Assembly: GCA_964442285.1 (NCBI GenBank)
Contig: CAYTZH010000018.1
Location: 24,912-88,911 of the forward strand
Direction: 5' to 3'
DNA from: CAYTZH01 sp964442285
Lineage (GTDB): Bacteria > Myxococcota_A > UBA9160 > JAFDET01
Length of the DNA stretch: 64,000 nt
Shown here: positions 52,973 to 60,993 of the stretch, piece after piece
Position numbering within the stretch: the stretch's first letter is position 1
Layout: every line of letters starts with the position of its first letter
Program-made: the position numbers and the translations under genes
Notes under the pieces: model-generated
The model's input: the letters and a program-made list of their open reading frames with translations, nothing else
Told to the model about the DNA's origin: nothing
Database searches by the model: none

Positions 52973-53423
52973 ACACGGCGTCGGCGATGCAGGCGGGCTT
53001 GGACGAGCCCTCCACCTCGAAGCGCAGGTGTACGACGCAGCGGGCGGCGCCCCGGGGCATGTCGCGGACGCCCTTCATGTCGGCGTGCATGCGCACCCGC
53101 GATCCCGCCGGCACCGGAGCGGACAAGCGCATGCGCTCCAGGCCGGCATTGACCACCGCGGAGTAGCTCTTGAGCTCGAGGATCTGGGCCAGCAGCACCG
53201 GGGCCAGGGCCAGGGTCAGGTAGCCGTGGGCGATGGTGCGTCCGAAGGGTGACTCCCGCGCCGCGCGCTCCGGGTCGACGTGGATCCACTGGTAGTCGTC
53301 GGTGGCCTGGGCGAAGCGTTCGATCCGCTCCTGGCTCACCTCGAGCCAGTCCGAGACGCCCAGATGCTGGCCCAGGTACTGCTTGAGGGCGGCCACGTTG
53401 GGGATCTGGGTCTGGGTCGCCAT
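52956..53423 (-). CDS. MaoC family (R)-specific enoyl-CoA hydratase-like protein
   Basis: 155 residues, single hot-dog domain. DDYQWIHVDPERAARESPFG has the hydratase-2 Asp and His, and RTIAHGYLTLALAPVLL is the second signature. Hydrates trans-2-enoyl-CoA or acts in fatty-acid or PHA metabolism. ATG 53423. It follows a gene of unknown function by 24 bases. Its 3' end is duplicated. Confidence 0.9.
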   Translation of the reverse strand: MATQTQIPNVAALKQYLGQHLGVSDWLEVSQERIERFAQATDDYQWIHVDPERAARESPFGRTIAHGYLTLALAPVLLAQILELKSYSAVVNAGLERMRLSAPVPAGSRVRMHADMKGVRDMPRGAARCVVHLRFEVEGSSKPACIADAVYVYYP

Positions 53424-53447
53424 GGCGTTCGGAGGGTAGGCGATCCC

Positions 53448-53984
53448 TCAGGCGCGCTCGACCCGCACGACCTCGTACCAGCGCTCGCACGTGGTGATCC
53501 GGCGCACCACCCGCTCCCGCGGCAGGCGCACCGGGACCTGCGCCCCGCGACGCAGTACGAGGTAGGCGTCGTCGTGCTCGAGCACGTCGCTCACGTGGTC
53601 CACGGTCTCCACGCCGGTCTCCGTCCAGGCGGTGAACCGCAACCGGCTCCGGGGTCGCACCTCGAGGTGGACGAGGGTGCCCCGGGCGCGCTCCAGGAGG
53701 GCGGCGGCCCGCTCCGGGCGGCCCACCAGCGCCACCGGTTCCGGCAGCGCGATCCGCGCCGCCCGCAGCACGCGCAGGACCCGGCCGAGACTCTCGACCG
53801 CGGGCACGCTCAGCTCGGGACCCAGCTCGGCGAAGTCCTCGATGGGGTCCGAGACGCGGCCGCGCCGCGGCAGGAATCCGAGCAGGACGCCGTGGACCTC
53901 GGCCCACTCGCTGCCCACGGGTGCCGGACGCGTCGCGACCTCGACCCGATCCAACGCGGCGACCACGCGCTGCATTCGAGGCAT
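53448..53984 (-). CDS. Protein of unknown function
   Basis: 178 residues, no signal or TM. Sequence is Arg/Val/Glu-rich with a C-terminal beta-type half (RLRFTAWTETGVETVDHVSD, AYLVLRRGAQVPVRLPRERVV). No family recognised. TATACT ends six bases before ATG 53984 with no ribosome site, so leaderless. The stop is 24 bases upstream of the MaoC start, so an operon is likely. Confidence 0.65.
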   Translation of the reverse strand: MPRMQRVVAALDRVEVATRPAPVGSEWAEVHGVLLGFLPRRGRVSDPIEDFAELGPELSVPAVESLGRVLRVLRAARIALPEPVALVGRPERAAALLERARGTLVHLEVRPRSRLRFTAWTETGVETVDHVSDVLEHDDAYLVLRRGAQVPVRLPRERVVRRITTCERWYEVVRVERA

Positions 53985-53990
53985 CCGGGG

Positions 53991-54009
53991 AGTATATCGG
54001 GCGTATACT
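53991..54009. promoter_or_regulatory. Divergent promoter with two TATACT boxes
   Basis: Minus strand TATACT at 53996-53991, six bases before ATG 53984. Plus strand TATACT at 54004-54009, with a start near 54016 and an AAGGAGGG leader to GTG 54053. Near-consensus boxes point to good expression both ways. Confidence 0.7.
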
Positions 54010-54052
54010 GGCCCGGCGCGTCGCCCTGACGCCTTTCCCGAAGGAGGGCCCC

Positions 54053-55615
54053 GTGAACGCCCGCACGCTCGCGATCGTCTTCCTCCTGCTGGGCCTCGTG
54101 CTCGGGTTCACCGTGACGGGCCCGCTGCTCTACGAGAGCTTCGTCGGCCTCGACCCCAGCGGCTTCGTCCTCGGACCCCAGCTGCAGGCGCTCGCGGAAG
54201 GGGTGGCCGGCCCGCTCCCCAAGTCGGTCTCGGGGCTGCTCGGGGGCGCGCTGGTGCTCCTGCTGGCGGGCCTCGCCGCGTTCGCGGTCGTGCGCGCTGC
54301 CGTGCGGCGACGGGTGGGCGAGGTCGATCCGAGCCGTCGCCGCTTCCTGACCGGGGCGGCGTCCGGCGTGGGCGTCGGCGTCGGCACCGCGGCGGTGGGG
54401 GGCGCCGCCGCCTTCCTCCGCGCCGGGTACGGCGTCGGCCAGCAGGGCCTGGGCTGGATGAACGTCACCGGGGGGGCGCTCCAGGTCGCCGCTCCGGGAA
54501 CCCACCCGGAGTGGCCCGAGACCTGGAAGGAGGCCCGGATCCGCAGCTACCGGCGCCTGGGACGCACCGAGGCGCGCGTCTCGGACATCTCCCTCGGATC
54601 CGGCCCCATCTCCGGCGAGCTCGGCGAGACCATCGTGCGCCAGGCGCTCGACCGCGGGGTCAACTACATCGATACGGCCCCGGACTACGTGGAGAACGGC
54701 AGCGAGGACGCCATCGGCCGCGCGATCCGCGGTCGCCGCCAGGGTCTGTTCATCGCCACGAAGTTCTGCACCGCCATCGGCCACCTGCCGACCGGAACGC
54801 CGGCCGCGAAGTACGTGGAGGTGGTGGAGGCGAGCCTGCGGCGCCTCGGCACCGACTGGGTGGACCTGATCCACATCCACTCGTGCGACAGCGTCGACCG
54901 GCTCCTCGACGAAGGTGCCCACGAGGCCTTCGACCGGCTCAAGGAGGCCGGCAAGGCCCGCTTCCTGGGCGTCTCGACCCATACGCCGCGACTCGAGGAG
55001 GTGGCGAACGCCGCCATCGACTCCGACCGCTTCGACGTGATGATGCTGGCGTACCACCACGGCGCCTGGCGCGCGCAGCCCGAGATCATCGAGCGCGCGC
55101 GGCGGGAGCGTGACATGGGCGTGGTGGCCATGAAGACCCTGAAGGGCGCCAAGCACCACGGGCTCGCCGGCTTCCGCGAGCAGGCCGAGGCCTACAGCCA
55201 GGCCGCCTTCAAGTGGGTTCTCTCGAACCCCGACGTGGCCTGCCTGGTGATCTCCTTCCGGGAGCTGCAGCACGTCCAGGAGTACCTGTACGCCTCGGGC
55301 AAGGCGCCCAGCGAGGCCGACCGGGCGCTGCTGCGCGAGTACGACCGGCAGGTGGCCGGCAGCTACTGCACGCCCCACTGCGGGGCGTGCCTCGACCGCT
55401 GTCCCGAGGGCCTGCCCATCCCGGACGTGCTGCGCCACCGCATGTACTTCGAGGACTACCGCTGGGAGAAGGAGGCGCTGCAGCGCTACGCGGCCCTGCC
55501 GCGGGACGCCGCCGCCTGCGCCGCCTGCAGCGCCCCGTGCCTGGGCGCGTGCCCGGTGGGCATCGACATCCCCGAGCGCATGCGCGGCGCCCACCGCCTG
55601 CTCACGCTCGCCTGA
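54053..55615 (+). CDS. Membrane-associated aldo/keto reductase with C-terminal Fe-S motifs
   Basis: 520 residues. Two TM helices (about 7-25 and 62-82), then a Tat-like SRRRFLTGAASG and a third hydrophobic stretch. The AKR barrel has Asp and Tyr in IDTAPDYVEN, Lys in IATKFCTAI and His in IHIHSCDS. The C-terminus carries two four-Cys motifs, CTPHCGACLDRCPEG and CAACSAPCLGACPVG, expected to bind 4Fe-4S. An electron path between membrane and barrel is likely (inference). GTG 54053 with AAGGAGGG. Followed by a DUF1329 gene. Confidence 0.87.
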   Translation: MNARTLAIVFLLLGLVLGFTVTGPLLYESFVGLDPSGFVLGPQLQALAEGVAGPLPKSVSGLLGGALVLLLAGLAAFAVVRAAVRRRVGEVDPSRRRFLTGAASGVGVGVGTAAVGGAAAFLRAGYGVGQQGLGWMNVTGGALQVAAPGTHPEWPETWKEARIRSYRRLGRTEARVSDISLGSGPISGELGETIVRQALDRGVNYIDTAPDYVENGSEDAIGRAIRGRRQGLFIATKFCTAIGHLPTGTPAAKYVEVVEASLRRLGTDWVDLIHIHSCDSVDRLLDEGAHEAFDRLKEAGKARFLGVSTHTPRLEEVANAAIDSDRFDVMMLAYHHGAWRAQPEIIERARRERDMGVVAMKTLKGAKHHGLAGFREQAEAYSQAAFKWVLSNPDVACLVISFRELQHVQEYLYASGKAPSEADRALLREYDRQVAGSYCTPHCGACLDRCPEGLPIPDVLRHRMYFEDYRWEKEALQRYAALPRDAAACAACSAPCLGACPVGIDIPERMRGAHRLLTLA

Positions 55616-55632
55616 TGCGGGAGGCGACGCGG

Positions 55633-57168
55633 ATGCGTGAGGCAGGGCGGACGGCGCGGATCGCGGTGGGTCTCGCGCTCGGGCTCCTGGCTCCCTTGGG
55701 GCCGGCGGGAAGCGCCGCCGCCGTCGAAGGAGCCGGCTCGGGAGCCGCGCCCGCCTCGCCCTGGTCGCTGCCGCCGGAGGGATCCTGCGCCCCGACGGGC
55801 GGTCTGCGGGGCTGGCCGGTCGGGGAGGACGCGCCGCCGGTTCCGTTCGTGCCCGGCGACGTCATCGACTTCGAGCGCGCCCCGATGCTGGAGAGCTACC
55901 TGCCGCCCCCGCTCTGGGAGCACCGGGACAAGTTCTTCTTCGAGGGCATGCGGCTCGAGATCGGTCCCTGCTTCCGCGACTACGGAGCGCCGGGCTTCTA
56001 CCGCGCCGCCACCGAGAAGTTCGCCGGTCGGGCGACCGTGGGAGAGGACGGGGGCCTCGAGGGCTACACGGCGGGACTTCCCTTCCCGCCGGAGGCCATC
56101 GCCGCCGACGATCCCCGGGCCGGCCTGAAGTGGGCCTGGAACGCCGCCCATCGCTACCAGGGCGCGGGCTTCCGAGCCCGCTTCCGGCTCACGGACATGG
56201 TGGGTCGGTCGCATCGCGGCGAGCACTTCGAGGGCGAGATCTTCAAAGCCCAGCTGAGCTTCCGGGCCGACCTGGCCGACCGCGACTACACGTTCCCGAA
56301 GGTCCGGGGCGATCACTGGGTGGCCGGCGGCGTGTTCACCGAGCCCTTCGCCGCCCGCGAGTACGCCTGGCGCCAGATCCGCGACGTCGGTCACCTGAAG
56401 AAGGCCCGCCAGAGCGACGACCTCTTCGCCTACCTGCCCCAGTGGCGCCGCGTGCGCCGGATCAGCTCGAGCGGCGTCGAAGGGCTCTACCTGCCGTCGT
56501 TCAGCGTCGGAGTGGTGCCGGCCACCCAGATCAGCACCGTGGGCGGTGGCGGAGACCTCGGTGCCGCCGGTGGTGCGGCCGCGGTGGGGATCGGGGGCGC
56601 GGCCGCGGTCGGCTCGATCAGCCCGGTGCGCAGTGGCTTCGAGGGCCTCGAGATCCGCCCGCTGCTCTACGACTACCGCGTGCTGGGGCTGCAGGACGTG
56701 CTCGCGCCCCTGAACGCCGCCAACCCGTCCTGGCCCGCCGACCCGGACCGCGGCTTCGGCACCTGGGGCCTCTCCTTCGCCAGCGATCGCTGGGACCTGC
56801 GGCGGGCGCTGCTGCTCGAGGGCCGGATCAAGAAGCGTCAGGGCGACCGGGAGGCCGCCCGCGTCCTGCTCTGGCTGGATCTCCAGACCCTGCAGCCGCT
56901 CTACTACGTCTCCTACGACCGCCACGACGAGCTCATCGACGTGGGCCAGTACGTGGGCCGCTGGAGCGAGGATCGGGCGGACTATCCGCGCTGGCCCGAT
57001 GCCCCCGAGCGTCCCATCCGGGTGATCGACCCGGTGGGTGCGGCGTTCGCCAACCTCCAGCAGGACGGAGGCTGGCGACGGGAGACCTGGGAGTGCGTCT
57101 CGACGCCGCCGGAGGAGAAGGTGCTGCGGCGACAGCTCTCGGTGAACCAGCTCACCAAGCGGCGCTAG
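55633..57168 (+). CDS. DUF1329 family exported protein
   Basis: 511 residues. Signal peptide, then DUF1329 features: RLTDMVGRSHRGEHFEGE-like region, QWRRVRRISSSGVEG, YDYRVLGLQDVLAP and a C-terminal set with YVSYDRHDELIDVG. The family has a LolA/LppX-like lipid-binding fold and often sits beside RND exporters; here it follows the AKR gene. ATG 55633 has GGGAGG seven bases upstream; an ATG overlapping the previous stop (55615) is possible. Confidence 0.8.
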   Translation: MREAGRTARIAVGLALGLLAPLGPAGSAAAVEGAGSGAAPASPWSLPPEGSCAPTGGLRGWPVGEDAPPVPFVPGDVIDFERAPMLESYLPPPLWEHRDKFFFEGMRLEIGPCFRDYGAPGFYRAATEKFAGRATVGEDGGLEGYTAGLPFPPEAIAADDPRAGLKWAWNAAHRYQGAGFRARFRLTDMVGRSHRGEHFEGEIFKAQLSFRADLADRDYTFPKVRGDHWVAGGVFTEPFAAREYAWRQIRDVGHLKKARQSDDLFAYLPQWRRVRRISSSGVEGLYLPSFSVGVVPATQISTVGGGGDLGAAGGAAAVGIGGAAAVGSISPVRSGFEGLEIRPLLYDYRVLGLQDVLAPLNAANPSWPADPDRGFGTWGLSFASDRWDLRRALLLEGRIKKRQGDREAARVLLWLDLQTLQPLYYVSYDRHDELIDVGQYVGRWSEDRADYPRWPDAPERPIRVIDPVGAAFANLQQDGGWRRETWECVSTPPEEKVLRRQLSVNQLTKRR

Positions 57169-57174
57169 CGCGCA

Positions 57175-57190
57175 GGCGAGCGAAGTGCGG
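57175..57190. repeat. 16-bp motif, inverted copy of 41807-41822
   Basis: GGCGAGCGAAGTGCGG, the exact reverse complement of the site at 41807. It lies between convergent stops of the DUF1329 and DHH genes. Confidence 0.7.
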
Positions 57191-57192
57191 GC

Positions 57193-58587
57193 TCAGTCGT
57201 GTTCGCGCTTGATGCCCTTCACGAAGGCCTGCAGCAGCGTGTGGTGGACGGTCTTGCGGTCCGCCGAGCCGAAGCGCTCGCGGAAGGCCTTCACCGGGAT
57301 GATGCCCTTGGCCATGGAGCGATGGCCGCCCCCGATGCCGAGGCCCTCCACCACGGCGCGCACCACCTCGCCGGCCGCCCGCACGTAGCCCACGTTCCGC
57401 ACCGAGAACACCACGTCCGCGCCCACGATGCCCGCCGCCACGGACCACTCTGCTCCCTCGGCCTGGAGGCCCAGGTCCGCCACCTGGGGGATCACGTCCT
57501 CCCGGACGCGGCCCAGGGAGAGCAGGTGCACGCCTTCCTCGACCGTGGTCTGGGCGAGGGCGCGCCCGAGGGACTGCAGACCCTCCAGAGGCAGCGCCGG
57601 CCGCTCGATCCGCCGCAGCAGGGCCGGACTGTGCCAGGTGTGGAGGAAGGCGAAGGCCTCGATGTCGCGGTGGCTGGTCTCGCGGCCCAGGAGCTGGGTG
57701 TCGCTCTTGATGCCGTAGATCAGGGCCGTCGCGAGCTTCGGGCGGATCTCCATGCGGGCCGCGCGCACGTAGTTGGTGATGATGGTGGCCGTCGCCCCGA
57801 TCGAGGGGCGGATGTCGCGGATCACGGCGTCGTAGCCGCTGCGCTCGGGATGGTGGTCGATCACGACGTCCACGGAGCGCACCCGCGCGGGCATCTCCTC
57901 CCCGAAGACGGTGGGCTGCACGTCCACCAGGGCCAGGCCGTCGAACCCGTCCAGCTCGTCCGGCGCCACGGTGCGGACCTCCAGGCCCAGGGCCTGGACC
58001 ATGGCGCGGTTCTCGGGTCGCTTGATCTCGCCGAACGAGACCAGGGGACAGGTGGAGGCCTTGCGGCCGAGGATGACCCGCAGGGCGTAGCCGCAGGCGA
58101 TGGCGTCGGGGTCCGGGTCCGGCTGGAGCAGGATCGCCACCCGGTTGCGGTTCTCCAGCAGACCGCGCAGGGCCACCACCCGGCCCAGGTCGCCCAGCAG
58201 CTCGAACTCGTGGTCGACGTCGTCCCGGATCAGGGACCGCAGCCCGGCCCGGCGCAGCCTCGGATGCTCGGGCAGCGCCTCCCCTTCCACCCGGTCCGAG
58301 AAGACGAGGATCGGCGCATCCGGCGCCACCTCGGCGATCGCGGCCACGGCAGCCTTCAGGAAGGGCAGGTCCTCGCTGACCAGGGCAAAGCCGTCCCCCT
58401 CCTTGGGGTCGAGCCGGGCCACGGCCGGCCCGGAGATTCCCCCCTGGAGGACGCGAAAGCCGGGCGGCCGCGCGCGGGACTCGTCTTCTCGCGGGATCCA
58501 GGTGAGCTCCTCCTGATCTCCGGCGCCGATCCGGCACCAGAGCCGGGCGAGCTCCGCCCCGTCGCACAGAATGATCCGCCTGGCCAA
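57193..58587 (-). CDS. DHH/DHHA1 family phosphoesterase
   Basis: 464 residues. An N-terminal region of about 120 residues is followed by the DHH core: LLQPDPDPDAIACGYAL, VDVQP, and VVIDHHPERSG (the DHH metal motif); the C-terminal DHHA1 part has GIGGGHRSMAKGIIP. Relatives (NrnA, RecJ-like, c-di-AMP phosphodiesterases) cleave short oligonucleotides or pAp. The N-terminal part looks like a TrkA-N-type fragment (SLIRDDVDHEFELLGDL). TTG 58587 has GGGGG five bases upstream; TAGACT lies further up. Confidence 0.85.
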   Translation of the reverse strand: MARRIILCDGAELARLWCRIGAGDQEELTWIPREDESRARPPGFRVLQGGISGPAVARLDPKEGDGFALVSEDLPFLKAAVAAIAEVAPDAPILVFSDRVEGEALPEHPRLRRAGLRSLIRDDVDHEFELLGDLGRVVALRGLLENRNRVAILLQPDPDPDAIACGYALRVILGRKASTCPLVSFGEIKRPENRAMVQALGLEVRTVAPDELDGFDGLALVDVQPTVFGEEMPARVRSVDVVIDHHPERSGYDAVIRDIRPSIGATATIITNYVRAARMEIRPKLATALIYGIKSDTQLLGRETSHRDIEAFAFLHTWHSPALLRRIERPALPLEGLQSLGRALAQTTVEEGVHLLSLGRVREDVIPQVADLGLQAEGAEWSVAAGIVGADVVFSVRNVGYVRAAGEVVRAVVEGLGIGGGHRSMAKGIIPVKAFRERFGSADRKTVHHTLLQAFVKGIKREHD

Positions 58588-58711
58588 CCGACCCCCACGA
58601 CCTGGAGCCGCGGAGTCTAGCCAATCGGTCCCCGCGCCACGCCTCTCATTTTCCCCTCGGGGAACTCCGGGCAGGGCCGGCGCCCGTCCGCTTCGACTAT
58701 GGTTCGAGCCC

Positions 58712-59614
58712 ATGCAGCCGGTCTTCGTGGGCGACGTCCAGGGCTGCTCGGAGGAGCTGGAGCTGCTCGTCGCGAGCCTCCGCGACCGCTTCGGGGCCCG
58801 TGGCTTCGCGCTCTGGCTGGTGGGCGACCTGGTGAACCGGGGCCCCGGCAGCCTCCAGGTGCTGCGGCGGGTGCGGGAGCTGGCGGAGCGGGGGCAGGCC
58901 CGGATCGTCCTGGGCAACCACGAGCTCTCGCTCCTCGCCACCTTCCTGGGCCTGCGACGAGCTGCGCCCACCGACAGCTTCGTCGACGTGCTCGACGCCC
59001 GGGACAGCGCCGACTGGATGGACTGGCTCCGCCGCCAGCCCCTGGTCCAGACCGGGCAGCTCGGCGAGCGGCCCTTCGCCATGGTGCACGCCTCGGTGGC
59101 CCCCGGATGGAGCCTGGACGAGCTGGCCGAGCGGGGCCGCCGCCTGGCGGCGCGGCTCGCGGGCCCGGGGGAGCCCGCGGGCCACCCGGGCTGGGAGGGT
59201 GTCCGAGCCCTGCTGGCCCCGGGCCCGAACGACGCCGACCGGGAGCTGCGGGAGGACCTGGTCCGGCTGACCCGCTGCCGCCGCATCGACGCCCGAGGCC
59301 GCTTCAGCGAGGAGGAGCCCGCGCGCCCCGCCGACGCCTGGCACGCGCGCTGGGCCGCCGCCGATCCCGCGTTCGGTGTCGTCTACGGACACTGGGCGAT
59401 GCAGGGCCTGCACGCGGCGCCCCTGCTACGCGGCCTCGACACCGGCTGCGTCCACCACGGTCGCGGCCGCGACGGCTTCCTCACGGCGTGGCTCCCGGAC
59501 CGCGGCCAGCCCGACCCCTTCGCGCGCCTCGATGCGGGGATCCTGCAGATCCCCGCCCTGCGCGCCCACTACGCGGATCTGCAGAAAACGCGGAGCCGGG
59601 AAGTTTCTGCTTGA
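58712..59614 (+). CDS. apaH: Symmetrical bis(5'-nucleosyl)-tetraphosphatase
   Basis: 300 residues. GDVQGCSEELE (GDxxG), GDLVNRGPGSLQV (GDxVxRG) and VLGNHELSLLA (GNHE) are the metallophosphatase motifs in the ApaH arrangement, with YGHWAMQGLH later. Splits Ap4A to two ADP and in some bacteria removes Np4 caps. ATG with TATGGT eight bases upstream, no ribosome site; leaderless. Confidence 0.92.
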   Translation: MQPVFVGDVQGCSEELELLVASLRDRFGARGFALWLVGDLVNRGPGSLQVLRRVRELAERGQARIVLGNHELSLLATFLGLRRAAPTDSFVDVLDARDSADWMDWLRRQPLVQTGQLGERPFAMVHASVAPGWSLDELAERGRRLAARLAGPGEPAGHPGWEGVRALLAPGPNDADRELREDLVRLTRCRRIDARGRFSEEEPARPADAWHARWAAADPAFGVVYGHWAMQGLHAAPLLRGLDTGCVHHGRGRDGFLTAWLPDRGQPDPFARLDAGILQIPALRAHYADLQKTRSREVSA

Positions 59615-59639
59615 ATTGGATCGCCCGAGGTCTAGAGTG
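59612..59639 (+). promoter_or_regulatory. Promoter-like pair reading into a non-coding stretch
   Basis: TTGAAT, 16-base spacer, TAGAGT, at the very end of apaH and pointing into 59646-60050, where no convincing gene exists. Confidence 0.45.
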
Positions 59640-60050
59640 GAGGGGCGCGTCCGGGAGCCGAGGGCAGGAGACCGAGGTTCCGCTTCCATCGACCCAAGTC
59701 GCCCGCTCGGTGGTCCGGATGCGTCTCGAGTGTCGGTGGAGGTGGGCGCCGCGTCCCGCCGTGCGGCCTCGATGACGGAGGCCGTTCGCGCGCGAGGCGC
59801 GGAAGGGCGGGAGAGCTTCCCGAACCCGGGAGCCTTCCAACCAAGACGCGGGGAAAACGAGGGGACTGGTCGTCAGACCGCGGCGCTGCACCGGTTTCGC
59901 CGCGGCGCCTGGCGAGACCCTTCGGGATGTCGGACCGGATGCCGGACCCGCCATCGCCCCGCGGAACGAGCGAGCCCCGACGGAGGCTCGGGAAGCGCCC
60001 GCCGCCTCGGCAAGCCGGATCTCCCACGAAACGCGTTCCGCGGACGCGGC
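59640..60050. other. Non-coding stretch, possible RNA gene
   Basis: About 410 bases between apaH and the convergent HEAT gene. No frame has normal codon usage or a ribosome site. It has patches of A (GGGGAAAACGAGGGG) and inverted segments such as CGAGCC/GGCTCG near its right end. No RNase P, tmRNA, SRP or tRNA signature was found. Confidence 0.4.
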
Positions 60051-60974
60051 TCAGCGCACCGGATGCCGCAGCGCGCGCGCCGCCAGGATCCGCAGCTCCT
60101 CCTCGGGGTCGTTCTCGACCATCTCCACGAGCGCCTGACGCAGCCGGGGCTCGCTGGCGAAGCTCGGGATGCCCGCCAGCGCCACCTTGCGCACCCGCGG
60201 GTCGCCGTGGCGCAGGCCGCGGGTGACCGCCTCGGTGATGCCTTCGGTGCGACGCAGGCCCGCCATGCGGTAGCCGACGCGGAGGCGCTCCAGGTCGGGC
60301 TCCGGCTCGGTCAGTCCCTCGAGCACCCGCTGCAGCGTCCCGGGGTGGACCATCGCCAGGCTCACCGCGGCCGTGCGCGGCCCGTCGGGCTTCGAGCGGT
60401 CCAGCGCCGTCTCGACCAGGGCCTCGCGCTGGGCGTCGCTCAGGGGAAGCTCGCCCGCGCCCAGCGGCATCAGGGCGCGCAGCGCCTGACTCCGAAGAGT
60501 GTCGTCGTCGCCGTGGACCCAGGCGAGGTAGGTCTGGATCCGACCCTCGGTGTCGTCGGAGAGCATCGTGCCGAGGATCGCGACCCAACGCGCCCGCGCC
60601 TGCGCGTCGTCCAGGGTCTGCAGCTCCCGGGGCTCGTCCACCAGCACGTAGGGGCTGCGGGCTCCGCGCAGGAGCAGCACGGCCCACTGCCCCGGCAGAA
60701 GCTCGGGCGGCGCGGAGGGCGCGCGCTTGATCGCGAAGGACGCGCCGGGCTCGCCGCGGAAGGGCTGCGCCTGCTCCACCCGGATCCGCCCCGGCTCGAT
60801 GGCGCTCACCCGGCCGATGGCGACCACCTCGGCCCGGGCGAGACGCTCGTGGAGCGGGCGGGCCGGGGGCAGCATGCCGTGGCCCCCGAGCTGGGCGTCC
60901 GCCACGGCGGCGGGGAGACCGAGGACCAGGGCGAGGGCTGCGGTCCGGGCGAGTTCGGCAGCGGCGGCGCGCAC
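60051..60974 (-). CDS. Exported HEAT-repeat protein
   Basis: 307 residues. Signal peptide (ALALVLGLPAAVADA), a beta domain (RAEVVAIGRVSAIEPGRIRV), then helical repeats such as DPRVRKVALAGIPSFASE and EEELRILAARALRHP. HEAT repeats mediate protein contacts. GTG 60974 has TATGAT eight bases upstream and no ribosome site; leaderless. Confidence 0.78.
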   Translation of the reverse strand: MRAAAAELARTAALALVLGLPAAVADAQLGGHGMLPPARPLHERLARAEVVAIGRVSAIEPGRIRVEQAQPFRGEPGASFAIKRAPSAPPELLPGQWAVLLLRGARSPYVLVDEPRELQTLDDAQARARWVAILGTMLSDDTEGRIQTYLAWVHGDDDTLRSQALRALMPLGAGELPLSDAQREALVETALDRSKPDGPRTAAVSLAMVHPGTLQRVLEGLTEPEPDLERLRVGYRMAGLRRTEGITEAVTRGLRHGDPRVRKVALAGIPSFASEPRLRQALVEMVENDPEEELRILAARALRHPVR

Positions 60975-60993
60975 GGTCGGCGATCATAGCCCG

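Noticed and set aside
58697..58716. GGTTCGAGCCC resembling a tRNA T-arm
   Set aside because: No acceptor, D or anticodon arms around it; it is the -10 region and start of apaH.
59718..59775. Short ATG frame in the non-coding stretch
   Set aside because: About 18 codons, no ribosome site, ends quickly.
59640..60050. RNase P RNA, tmRNA or SRP RNA
   Set aside because: None of the conserved cores (for example GAGGAAAGTCC or the SRP tetraloop region) was found.
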